64,000 nt of DNA, taken from the NCBI RefSeq assembly GCF_001953865.1, contig NZ_MQUQ01000001.1, positions 1 to 64,000 of the forward strand. The letters run 5' to 3'. Position 1 is the stretch's first letter. Each line of letters begins with the position of its first letter. Source of the DNA: Amycolatopsis coloradensis. Its GTDB lineage: Bacteria > Actinomycetota > Actinomycetes > Mycobacteriales > Pseudonocardiaceae. Made by a program: the position numbers and the translations under genes. Positions 19,702 through 27,985 of the stretch are shown here, one piece after another. The notes under the pieces were generated by a model. The model ran no database searches. It was given only the letters and a program-made list of their open reading frames with translations, and was not told where the DNA came from.

Positions 19702-20766
19702 TCACCCCACCGCCAGTTCGCCCAGTCCGGCCAGCCGATGCGAGGCGCCGCCGAGCGTCCGTCCGAGATCCTTGACCGCCGACGAGAATCGGTGCAGTGG
19801 ATACGTTTCGTCCACGCCGACCCCGCCATGCAGGTGATGGCAGACGGCCAGCGCCTCGGGCGCCTCCTCCGCCAGCCAGTACGCCGCGATGTCGAGTTCC
19901 GCTTCGGCGTCGAGCCCCGCCGCGAGCCGCCAGACCGCCGACCGCGCGGCCAGCTGGACGGTTCTCGAAGCCACGTAGACGTCCGCGATCTGCTGTGCCA
20001 CCGCCTGGAACGCCGCCAGCGGGCGCCCGAACTGCTCGCGTTCGCCGACGTGCTTGGTGGTCAGCGCCAGCGCGCCGGCGAGCAGCCCGTCGCCGAACGC
20101 CACCGTGCCCGCGAGCGCGAACCGGTGCAGGGTGGCGATCGATGCGCCGGGACCGTGGCCATTGAGGAGATCGGCGTCGGTGACGGTCACGGAGTCCAGC
20201 GTCATCGTATAGTCCGGGGTGCCGGAAGAGGTTCTCGTCGGCGTCAGTGTCACGCCGTCCGCCCGCGGGTCGACCAGGAAGACGCCGGTGCCGCCGGGCA
20301 GCGAGGTGGGCGTCAGGATCCGGGCCGCCTCCGCCGCGAACGGCACGCCGACCTTGACCCCGCTCAGCCGCCAGTCCCCCGCCGACTCGGCCACGGTCGC
20401 GGGCCGGGTGGTGAACGGTGCGGAAGGTTCGTGCAGCGCGGCCGTGAGCACCGATTCGCCCGTGGCGACCGGCGGCAGCAGCGCGGCCAGCTGATCCGGC
20501 GCGCCCAGCGCCCCCACCGGCAGGACGCCGAAGGCCAGCGACGCCAGCGCGGGCACCGGGGAGGCGACGCGGCCGAGTTCGGTCAGGACCAACGCGACTT
20601 CGGCCACGCCGAGGCCGTCACCGCCGAGTTCGGCGGGCAGCGCCAGCGCGAGCAGACCGGAATCGGCGAGCGCGCGCCACGTTTCGGCGGGGTCACGCTC
20701 CTTGCCGAGCACGCGCGCGGTCAGCGCGGTGACCTCGGTCTGCGTCTCGTCGAACTGGAAGTCCAC
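19702..20766 (-). CDS. chsE1: ChsE1 (FadE28), steroid acyl-CoA dehydrogenase subunit
   Basis: A 354-residue, somewhat short acyl-CoA dehydrogenase subunit. LPAELGGDGLGVAEVALVL, REQFGRPLAAFQAVAQQIAD and HHLHGGVGVDETYPLHR are family blocks; the TEPxxGSD loop is replaced by a divergent AALHEPSAPF, as expected for the partner subunit of an alpha2beta2 enzyme. It is the first gene of the side-chain operon. GTG 20766 has GAGGAG 5 nt upstream. A KstR-type site begins 35 bp upstream. Confidence 0.9.
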   Translation of the reverse strand: MDFQFDETQTEVTALTARVLGKERDPAETWRALADSGLLALALPAELGGDGLGVAEVALVLTELGRVASPVPALASLAFGVLPVGALGAPDQLAALLPPVATGESVLTAALHEPSAPFTTRPATVAESAGDWRLSGVKVGVPFAAEAARILTPTSLPGGTGVFLVDPRADGVTLTPTRTSSGTPDYTMTLDSVTVTDADLLNGHGPGASIATLHRFALAGTVAFGDGLLAGALALTTKHVGEREQFGRPLAAFQAVAQQIADVYVASRTVQLAARSAVWRLAAGLDAEAELDIAAYWLAEEAPEALAVCHHLHGGVGVDETYPLHRFSSAVKDLGRTLGGASHRLAGLGELAVG

Positions 20767-20800
20767 TCTGGCTCCTCACCGGGCCGGACGGGCACAATAC

Positions 20801-20814
20801 TGAAACCTGTTCTA
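20801..20814. promoter_or_regulatory. KstR-type operator for chsE1-ltp2
   Basis: TGAAACCTGTTCTA fits TnnAACnnGTTnnA at every fixed position. It lies 35 bp before the chsE1 start. The rest of the 277-bp gap to the wax synthase stop (20767-21043) shows no gene. Confidence 0.82.
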
Positions 20815-21043
20815 GTCTTATCCGGAAGGCGGCCGGACGGCAACCCCCTCGAGAAACGGCGGCGCCACCTGACCAGGACCCCGCTGAGCGGCGTGGTGAC
20901 CGTGAAGGACCGGTTCACCGCCCCGGCGCACCGGCGGTCATTGGCCGCGCGGATCCCCGGGGCGGCGTCCTACGAGATCCCGGCCGGGCACGCCGCCTGT
21001 GTCCTGCGGGCGAGCCGGTTCGTTCCCGCGCCGCCGGCCGGCG

Positions 21044-22444
21044 TCACCTCTGTGCACGCGCGGCTTCGAGCAGTTCCGCGAGCGCGTCCGGGAAGTGGTC
21101 GGCGAGCGGCCACAGGTCACCGGTGAGTTCACGGGCGCCGAGCAGGCCGACGTCGACCCGGCCCGCGTTGGACAGCACGGTCACGTTGAGCCCGGCGCCG
21201 TGGAAGACCGGACCGAGCGGGTAGAGCCCGGTGATCTCGCAGCCCAGCAGGTACAGTGGCATCGGCGGACCGGGCACAGTGGACACCACCAGGTTGTGCA
21301 CCACCGGATGCCGTTCGGCAAGGCGCAGCGCCGAATACGCGCGCACCGCGAGGCCGAACATGGTCGCCGCCGAGAACTGGGCCCAGTCTCCGAGCATGTC
21401 GGCGTCGATGTCGTGGTGGTGGTCCTTGGACAGCCGGTTCGACTCCGCCAGCATGAACACGCGCGCGGCGGGATCCTCCAGATGGGTGGGCAGTGACGTG
21501 AAGAACGCCGAGACCTTGTTGCTGCCTCGGTCGCGTTCGGTCCGCTCGTGTACCGACACCGGCACGGTCGCGACCAGCGGATCGTCCGGCAGCTCGCCCC
21601 GGTCCCGCAGGAACTGCCGCAGAGCCCCGGAAACGACGGCGAGGATGACGTCGTTCACGGTCACTCCGAAGGTGTTCTTCACCTGTTTGACCTCGTCGAG
21701 GCCGAGGGAGGCATAGGCGACGCTGCGGTGCGCGGTGATCGTCCCGTTGAACGAGGTGCGCGGCGCGGTGAACGGAACCGGCATCCCCTTGCCCTGTAGG
21801 GCTTTCCCGAGCCATTTCGGGACGAGTTCGAGCAGGTCCGGCAGCAGCTTCACCAGCGCGACCGGGCCTTTCACGAACGACGTCAGCCCGGCGCCGAGCA
21901 ACGCCCGCCTGCCCGGTACGCCCGCGTTGCGGCGTTCGTCCCGCGCGATCTCCGGCGGCGGGGCGTCCGGTTCCAGGCCGGCGAGATAGGTGATCAGGCT
22001 GGCGCCGCTCACACCGTCCACACTGGCGTGGTGCATCTTGAGCAGGACGGCGGTCTCGCCGTCCGCCAGGCCTTCGATGACGTGCAACTGCCACAACGGC
22101 TGCGCGCGATCCAGCCGTTGTCCCGCGAGGTGGGCACAGAGTTCGGCCAGTTCCCGCCGGTCCCCCGGCGCGGGTACGCCGATCCGGTGAACGTGCGCTT
22201 CGAGGTCGAAATCCTCGTCCTCGACCCAGACGGGGTGGGTCGGATTCCAGAGTGGATTGTGCAGCTTGCGCCGGAATGCCGGGATCAGCGCCACCCGCTC
22301 GGCCAGTTTCTCTTTGAAGCGCTCGAAATCGTAGCCGCCGGGCATGGTCGAACCGTCGAGGGTGAGCAGCCCGCACACGTGCAGGACCTGGGTCGGTGTC
22401 TCCAAGTAGAGGAAACTCGCGTCCAGACCACTCAATCTCTGCAT
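21044..22444 (-). CDS. Wax ester synthase/diacylglycerol acyltransferase family protein
   Basis: A 466-residue WS/DGAT (Tgs) protein. The acyltransferase motif HHASVDG is at residues 138-144, and the family blocks PLWQLHVIEGL, VNDVILAVVSGALR, STVPGPPMPLYL and GLNVTVLSNAGRVDVGL follow. It would transfer acyl groups from acyl-CoA to diacylglycerol or fatty alcohols for lipid storage. ATG 22444 follows a TAGGGT -10-like box. A KstR-type site lies 23 bp upstream, so neutral-lipid synthesis may be induced together with sterol catabolism. Confidence 0.92.
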   Translation of the reverse strand: MQRLSGLDASFLYLETPTQVLHVCGLLTLDGSTMPGGYDFERFKEKLAERVALIPAFRRKLHNPLWNPTHPVWVEDEDFDLEAHVHRIGVPAPGDRRELAELCAHLAGQRLDRAQPLWQLHVIEGLADGETAVLLKMHHASVDGVSGASLITYLAGLEPDAPPPEIARDERRNAGVPGRRALLGAGLTSFVKGPVALVKLLPDLLELVPKWLGKALQGKGMPVPFTAPRTSFNGTITAHRSVAYASLGLDEVKQVKNTFGVTVNDVILAVVSGALRQFLRDRGELPDDPLVATVPVSVHERTERDRGSNKVSAFFTSLPTHLEDPAARVFMLAESNRLSKDHHHDIDADMLGDWAQFSAATMFGLAVRAYSALRLAERHPVVHNLVVSTVPGPPMPLYLLGCEITGLYPLGPVFHGAGLNVTVLSNAGRVDVGLLGARELTGDLWPLADHFPDALAELLEAARAQR

Positions 22445-22466
22445 AAGAGTCACCCTAGGCGAACTC

Positions 22467-22480
22467 TGCAACCGGTTCTA
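22467..22480. promoter_or_regulatory. KstR-type operator in the wax synthase/esterase divergent promoter
   Basis: TGCAACCGGTTCTA matches TnnAACnnGTTnnA fully. It falls at the -35 distance of both likely -10 boxes: TAGGGT (22452-22457, minus strand) and TAGGAT (22497-22502, plus strand). One bound repressor could silence both genes. Confidence 0.82.
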
Positions 22481-22510
22481 GGCTGTCACCCGGCGGTAGG
22501 ATCGGTGCCC

Positions 22511-23743
22511 ATGCAGCCGAGTTTCGTCCTCCGCCAGGCACTCCAGCTCGCGCTCACCGCGAACGCGTTGAAGCCGCCGAGAGGCGCCCGGACAGCGGTT
22601 CCGGCGTTCTTCGCGGGCTGGCTCACCGGGGAACTCGCCCCGCATCTGCTCGCCCTCACCGCGGCCGACGCGGCGGCGCACGTCGCCCGGCACCGGGGCG
22701 GATCGAGCAAGACCGGTCTGGCCCTCGCGGCCGCGTCGGCGGCCGGGCTCGGCACGCTGATCGCCCAGTCCCAGCGAGCGCGTGACGAGATCGAGACCGC
22801 GCTCACCGAAGGCATCGGCAACGCCTACGCCGACGAACTCGAGCACCCGCCGAGCCCGACCGACCTCGCGACCCCGTGGGGTCAGCTGGCCATGCCGTTC
22901 CGCATGCGCGACCCGGAGGTCCGGCGGACGCGCGACATCGCCTACGCCCCCGGCGGGAAGCGGTTCCTGCTCGACGTCTACGCGCCGCGCGAGAAGGTCA
23001 CCGGCGCGCCGATCCTGGTGCAGGTGCACGGTGGCGCGTGGGTGATCGGCAACAAGGACCAGCAGGGCCTTCCGCTGGTGCTGCACATGGCCAAACGCGG
23101 CTGGATCTGCTTCGCGATCAACTACCCGCTCTCCCCCGCCGCCCGGTGGCCCGCGCACATCATCGCGGCGAAACGCGCGCTGGCCTGGATCCGGGACCAC
23201 GCCGAGTCCTACGGCGGCGACCCGTCGTTCGTCGCGGTGACCGGGGGTTCCGCGGGCGGGCATCTGGCGGCGCTGCTGGCGCTGACCGCGAACGACCCGG
23301 CGTTGCAGCCCGGGTTCACCGAGGCCGACACCAGCATCCAGGCGTGCGCACCGCACTACGGCGTGTACGACTTCGCCGCGACCAGCGGACGGCGCTCCAG
23401 CCAAACCCGGCTGAAGACGCTGATCGCCCGGCACGTCTTCGAGGCGGACAAGGACCCGGTGAACTTCCTCGACGACTACATCGCGGCGTCACCACTGGAC
23501 CGCATCACCGAGGACGCGCCGCCGTTCTTCGTCATCCACGGCGTCCACGACTCGCTGGTGCCGGTGGGCGAGGCCCGCGAATTCGTGCGGCGCCTGCGGG
23601 AGAAATCCCAGCGTGCGGTCGCCTACGCGGAGATCTCCGGCGCGCAGCACGCCTTCGACGTCTTCCCGTCGATCCGCAGCGCGCACGTGGTCCGCGGGGT
23701 GGAACGGTTCCTGGAATGGAGTTACCGCACCGGCTCCTCGTGA
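22511..23743 (+). CDS. Alpha/beta hydrolase fold-3 esterase/lipase (HSL type)
   Basis: A 410-residue esterase. The hormone-sensitive-lipase signature is complete: oxyanion HGGAWVIGN, nucleophile elbow GGSAGGH, acid in GVHDSLVP and catalytic His in GAQHAFD. An N-terminal 150-residue region is Ala-rich and hydrophobic around residues 35-85, which may attach it to membrane or lipid bodies, as in mycobacterial LipC-like proteins. The -10 box TAGGAT ends 8 bp before ATG 22511, so the mRNA is probably leaderless. It is divergent from the wax synthase and may hydrolyse steryl or acyl esters. Confidence 0.9.
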   Translation: MQPSFVLRQALQLALTANALKPPRGARTAVPAFFAGWLTGELAPHLLALTAADAAAHVARHRGGSSKTGLALAAASAAGLGTLIAQSQRARDEIETALTEGIGNAYADELEHPPSPTDLATPWGQLAMPFRMRDPEVRRTRDIAYAPGGKRFLLDVYAPREKVTGAPILVQVHGGAWVIGNKDQQGLPLVLHMAKRGWICFAINYPLSPAARWPAHIIAAKRALAWIRDHAESYGGDPSFVAVTGGSAGGHLAALLALTANDPALQPGFTEADTSIQACAPHYGVYDFAATSGRRSSQTRLKTLIARHVFEADKDPVNFLDDYIAASPLDRITEDAPPFFVIHGVHDSLVPVGEAREFVRRLREKSQRAVAYAEISGAQHAFDVFPSIRSAHVVRGVERFLEWSYRTGSS

Positions 23744-23783
23744 GGTGCCCCTGCCTCAAAGTCACCTACTGTCCGGCGGTTGC

Positions 23784-23887
23784 GCGTGATCAGATGGACG
23801 GCACGTGTGATCAGATGGACGACACGCTGCGGCCCTCCCATCACGTGTGTCGTCCGTCTGATCACACGTGCCGTCCGTTCAGACACG
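23784..23887. repeat. Tandem 21-bp units followed by their inverted copies
   Basis: Two 21-bp direct units (23786-23806 and 23807-23827) beginning GTGATCAGATGGACG are followed after about 17 nt by two inverted units (about 23845-23886). The RNA would form a long imperfect hairpin. It lies between the esterase and the convergent SWIM gene, where a two-way terminator is expected. Confidence 0.75.
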
Positions 23888-23919
23888 CGAAACCGCCGGC
23901 TCGGTCCAGCTGCTCAACG

Positions 23920-25104
23920 TCAGGGTGGGTAGATCACGTCCGTCGGCCGCGTGGACGGCGGGCCGTCGACCCGCCAGCCCTCGCCGTCGCGCACGAAGCG
24001 GTACCAGCGTTCGTCACGGCCGTAGCGCAGTTGCAGGCCACCCTGCGTGATCCGGTTACGCCAGGTCTTCGGCGCTCCCGGCAGCCCTGATTCGGCCAAG
24101 TCCGTCCTGGCCCGCGCGAGCGGCGCCTGCCCCGGCCGCCACACCTCCCGAACCACCGCCATCCCGCCCCGGCCCGCCTCACCCCAGGCCTGGGCCCAGA
24201 CGGCGAGGTCCCGCACCGGCACCCCAGCGGCCTCGGCGAGTTCGGTGACCAGGTCCGGATCGCCCATCGCCGCCCGGCGGGCGAGGTCTTCCTCGAACGA
24301 CAGCCCCGGTTCGCGGCCGGGCCCCATGACCAGCAGTTCCCAGGCCCGCGCGGCGGCGTCGGCGGCGAGTTCGGCGAACGTGTCACTGCTCCAGCCCGTG
24401 CGGTGCGGTGGATCGAGGTCGAGGACCGCGGGTGGCCCGACCGTGCCCGGGACCGCCAGTCGCGGCGGCAGCGCCGCGATCCGCCGGGTGTAGGCGCGTT
24501 TCGGGTCGACGCCGGGCGCGGCGGGGGCACGCATCCGCTTGCCGGACTCGCTCGCGGGCGCCCGGCGAGACCGTAGTTCCGCGAGGACGGCCTCCCTCGG
24601 CCTGCCGCGCAACAGGAACAGCACGAACGGATCGGCGTCGACCTCGTCCGCGACCAGGTAGTACACCGCGGCGACGTGTTTGCACGGGTTCGCGCTGTCG
24701 GGACAGGAGCACTTCGGGCGCAGATCGCCTGGGCCGGGGAGCAGGTCCGCGCCGGCGGCCCGCGCGTCCTCGGCCAGCTCGCCGGGCAGCTCGCCGTCGA
24801 GGAGGGCGGCGACGTGCCCGAGCCGTGAACCGACCATGCCGAGCAGGCTCTCCCACTGCTCCTCGGTGAACGCCCGCATGTGGATGGTCACCCGATACGG
24901 CACGGCACGGCTGCCCTGCACCCGGGCCGTCACCTCGCCCGTGCCGACCGCCAGCTCGCCGACCACGCCCTTGCGCGCGTACGTCCGCCCGCGCGGCAGC
25001 CGGTTCGGGTCGAGCTTGGCGCGCTTTTCCAGTGCCTCGACCCACGCCTCGCCCCACCACGTGTTGCCGAAGGTGCGCCGTTTCCGCCCGGTCACGCTGG
25101 GCAT
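23920..25104 (-). CDS. SWIM zinc finger protein paired with a SNF2 helicase
   Basis: A 394-residue protein. The N-terminus FGNTWWGEAWVEALEK is typical of the SWIM partner of bacterial SNF2 helicases. The SWIM zinc finger CSCPDSANPCKHVAAVYY (CxCx6CxH) lies near residue 137-154. The C-terminal 200 residues are charged and I see no enzyme domain. ATG 25104 shares one base with the helicase stop, so the two are co-expressed and probably act together on DNA or chromatin. The exact role of this pair in actinobacteria is not established. Confidence 0.88.
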   Translation of the reverse strand: MPSVTGRKRRTFGNTWWGEAWVEALEKRAKLDPNRLPRGRTYARKGVVGELAVGTGEVTARVQGSRAVPYRVTIHMRAFTEEQWESLLGMVGSRLGHVAALLDGELPGELAEDARAAGADLLPGPGDLRPKCSCPDSANPCKHVAAVYYLVADEVDADPFVLFLLRGRPREAVLAELRSRRAPASESGKRMRAPAAPGVDPKRAYTRRIAALPPRLAVPGTVGPPAVLDLDPPHRTGWSSDTFAELAADAAARAWELLVMGPGREPGLSFEEDLARRAAMGDPDLVTELAEAAGVPVRDLAVWAQAWGEAGRGGMAVVREVWRPGQAPLARARTDLAESGLPGAPKTWRNRITQGGLQLRYGRDERWYRFVRDGEGWRVDGPPSTRPTDVIYPP

Positions 25105-27860
25105 CAGGTGTCGCCGAGCCGGACGAGGTCGGCGAGTTCGTCGTCGGACAGTTCGGTGATCCAGTTCTCGCCCGCGCCGATGACCGCGTCGGCAAGGCCG
25201 CGTTTGGTCTCCAGGACCGTGGCGATGCGCTCTTCCAGGGTGCCTTCGGCGATCAGCCGGTGCACCTGGACCGGCCTGTCCTGCCCGATCCGGTACGCGC
25301 GGTCGGTGGCCTGGTCCTCGACCGCCGGGTTCCACCAGCGGTCGTAGTGGATCACGTGGGTGGCCTTGGTCAGGTTGAGCCCGACACCGCCCGCCTTGAG
25401 CGACAGCAGGAACACCGGCACCTCACCCGCCTGGAACCGGGCGACCATCTCCTCGCGGGCTTTGGGCGTGCTCGACCCGGACAGCAGCATCGTCGGCAGT
25501 CCGCGTTCGGCAAGGCGTTTCTCCAGCAGGCGGCACAGCTGGACGTACTGGCTGAACACGAGCACGCTGTCGCCCTCGTCGAGGACCACGTCGAGCAGTT
25601 CCTCGAAGGCGGCGAGCTTGCCGGACCGGCCGTGCAGCACGCCGGGTTCCTTGAGGTACTGCGCCGGATGGTTGCAGATCTGTTTGAGTTCGGTGAGCAG
25701 TTTGAGCACCTGCCCGGCCCTCGCCATCCCGTCGAGTTCGCGGATCATCGCGAGGTTCTCCCGGACGACGGCCTCGTACAGCGTCGTCTGCTCGGCGGTG
25801 AGCGGGACGAACCGGTCGGTCTCGGTCTTGCGCGGGAGTTCGGGGGCGATGTCCGGGTCGGTCTTCTTGCGGCGCAACAAGAACGGCCGCACGGTCGCGG
25901 CGAGCCGTTCGGTGGCGGCGGTGTCCCGGTTCCGTTCGATCGGGCGGGCGACCTTGCGGCGGAACCCGTCGAGCGAGCCGAGCAGCCCTGGGGTCGTCCA
26001 GTCCACAATGGACCACAGCTCGGTGAGCCGGTTCTCCATCGGCGTCCCGGTCAGCGCGACCTTCGCCGCCGCCGGGATCTTCCGCAGTTCCTTGGCGGTG
26101 ACCGAAAGCGGGTTCTTGACGTGCTGCGCCTCGTCGGCGGCGATCATCCCCCAGTCCACTTCGGACAAGGTCTCTCGATCCCGGCGGAGGACGCCGTACG
26201 TGGCGAGCACGACCTCGTCCGGCGCGACCTCGTCGAGATGCCGCCCGCCGCCGTGGAACCGGCGCACCGGGATGCCCGGCGCGAACCGGGCGAACTCGCG
26301 TTCCCAGTTGCCCAGCAACGACGTCGGGCACAGGACGAGCGTGGGACCTTCCTCGAGCGGGCGGCGGTGCAGGTGCAGGGAGATGAGCTGGATCGTCTTG
26401 CCGAGTCCCATGTCGTCGGCCAGGCAGGCGCCGAGGCCTAGCCCGGTCATCGTCGCCAGCCACGCCAGGCCCGCCTTCTGGTACGGCCGCAGAGTGGCCC
26501 GCAGTTCCGCGGGCTGCTCGATCGGTTCCGCGGCGCTGTCACGGATCCGCTGGAGCAGCCCCGTCAACGCCGACGGCGCGGTGAACTCGACCTTCTCGCC
26601 GTCCAGCTCCAGTTCGCCGGTGAGAGCCGCGGCCAGCGCTTCGGCCCCGGACAGTTTCTTCGCGCGGTGAGCGCGCACCTTCGCGATCAGGCGCGCGTCG
26701 ACCTTGACCCACTTGCCCCGCAGCCGCACCAGCGGCCGTTTCGCCTCGGCGAGCGCGGTGACCTCGGCGTCGGTGAGTTCCTCGTCGCCGACGCTCAGCC
26801 GCCAGCGGAACTGCAACAGGCTCTTGAGCGTGAACTCGGGCCCGGTGACACTGCCGGGGGCCTGCGTCGCGCTCGCCTTCGCCTTGAGTTCGCTCGCAAA
26901 CAGGTCCTTCGGCCACTGCACCTCGATACCGGCGCCACCCAGCGCCGCGTCCCCGTGGCTCAGCAGGTCGACGACCTCGTCGTACTCCAGCGCCAGTTCG
27001 GTCGGCGCGGCCGACCGCAGCATGCGGCCGAGCGGCGACCACGCCCTGGCCCCTCGCCGCAGCCCGAGCAGCAACTGCGTCTCGACCTGCTCGCCCATCC
27101 GCTCCAGTACCGCTTCGGGCGCTTCCCACAACGTCGCCGCTTCGACGATCAGGCTCGGGTCGGCGGCGCTCCGCACGGCGAGGACCGCGGCGAACGTGGC
27201 CTCTTCTTCGGGACCTTCGGGTTCGGACACCTCCATGCGCAGGACGAGATGCGCGTCCTGCGCCTGCCGCGCGCTCAGCTCCGCGAGCCACGCGGCGCCG
27301 TCCGGCCCGACCAGCGTCGACTCGGCCGCCGCGAACGCCGGACCGCCCGCCGTGACACTCGCGGCGGGCGTGCGGACCAGCACGTCCGCCGTCGCGTCCC
27401 AGAGCGCGCGGATCAACGACTCCGGCGAATGCAACCGAATCCGTTTCAGCCCGGACAACGGCAGCGCGTGCGCCTCGGGCGGCAGCGCGGCCGCGAGCCC
27501 GCGCAGCAGCTCCTCGTCGGCGACGTCGAGCGGGCCGATCCGCCACGAATCCACCCCGCCGGGTGAGGCCGCGGGCAGCAGCCTGCCGCGGGCGATGAGG
27601 TTCACCCCGGCCTCGGCGACGGCCGACCACGCGGCGATGGCCGGGCTCAGGTCGCCCTCGGCGGTCAGCAGCCGCGGAATCGCGCGTGACAAGGGAACGA
27701 GCGCCGCGTCGACCTTCGTGCGCCGGAAGACCTTTCCCACCGGCAGCACGAGTTCGATCGGGGTGTCACCCGCTATGCCGTCTCCCCAGAGCGCCAGTAC
27801 GCCGTCCCGCGGGGGATCCGAGGGGACGAAGGTGGCTTGGGTTTCTGTGCCGAACTCCAC
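25104..27860 (-). CDS. SNF2-family DEAD/DEAH ATPase (HelZ-like)
   Basis: A 918-residue DNA translocase. The N-terminal 430 residues are an actinobacterial SNF2-associated region. Then come the SNF2 N-lobe with Walker A ADDMGLGKTIQLI, DEAQH box and LTGTPMENRLTELWS, and the helicase C-lobe with FSQYVQL, LLSLKAGGVGLNL and TDRAYRIGQDRPVQ. Possible functions are repair, recombination or transcription remodelling. The start is uncertain: GTG 27860 or 27869 fit the protein start; further upstream the frame enters the palindrome at 27905-27961, which argues against longer starts. Confidence 0.9.
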   Translation of the reverse strand: MEFGTETQATFVPSDPPRDGVLALWGDGIAGDTPIELVLPVGKVFRRTKVDAALVPLSRAIPRLLTAEGDLSPAIAAWSAVAEAGVNLIARGRLLPAASPGGVDSWRIGPLDVADEELLRGLAAALPPEAHALPLSGLKRIRLHSPESLIRALWDATADVLVRTPAASVTAGGPAFAAAESTLVGPDGAAWLAELSARQAQDAHLVLRMEVSEPEGPEEEATFAAVLAVRSAADPSLIVEAATLWEAPEAVLERMGEQVETQLLLGLRRGARAWSPLGRMLRSAAPTELALEYDEVVDLLSHGDAALGGAGIEVQWPKDLFASELKAKASATQAPGSVTGPEFTLKSLLQFRWRLSVGDEELTDAEVTALAEAKRPLVRLRGKWVKVDARLIAKVRAHRAKKLSGAEALAAALTGELELDGEKVEFTAPSALTGLLQRIRDSAAEPIEQPAELRATLRPYQKAGLAWLATMTGLGLGACLADDMGLGKTIQLISLHLHRRPLEEGPTLVLCPTSLLGNWEREFARFAPGIPVRRFHGGGRHLDEVAPDEVVLATYGVLRRDRETLSEVDWGMIAADEAQHVKNPLSVTAKELRKIPAAAKVALTGTPMENRLTELWSIVDWTTPGLLGSLDGFRRKVARPIERNRDTAATERLAATVRPFLLRRKKTDPDIAPELPRKTETDRFVPLTAEQTTLYEAVVRENLAMIRELDGMARAGQVLKLLTELKQICNHPAQYLKEPGVLHGRSGKLAAFEELLDVVLDEGDSVLVFSQYVQLCRLLEKRLAERGLPTMLLSGSSTPKAREEMVARFQAGEVPVFLLSLKAGGVGLNLTKATHVIHYDRWWNPAVEDQATDRAYRIGQDRPVQVHRLIAEGTLEERIATVLETKRGLADAVIGAGENWITELSDDELADLVRLGDT

Positions 27861-27904
27861 GACCGGCACGTTAGAGCACGGGACCGACAGGCGGCGGGCG
27901 GTGG

Positions 27905-27961
27905 GTGTTATGAAAGGTCCGTTCATAACAGATCTTGTTATGAACGGACCTTTCATAACAC
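27905..27961. repeat. Perfect nested palindrome with 26-bp arms
   Basis: Arms at 27905-27930 and 27936-27961 are exact inverted copies around gatct. Each arm also contains its own inverted repeat (TGTTATGAA/TTCATAACA). It lies 24 bp beyond the fadE34 stop codon and upstream of the SNF2 gene, a fitting place for the fadE34 terminator. Confidence 0.85.
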
Positions 27962-27985
27962 GCGAGAGAGCCGTGACAGGGACTT

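Noticed and set aside
23784..23887. CRISPR array
   Set aside because: Only two direct units with no spacers between them, followed by inverted copies; there are no cas genes. It is a hairpin-type repeat.
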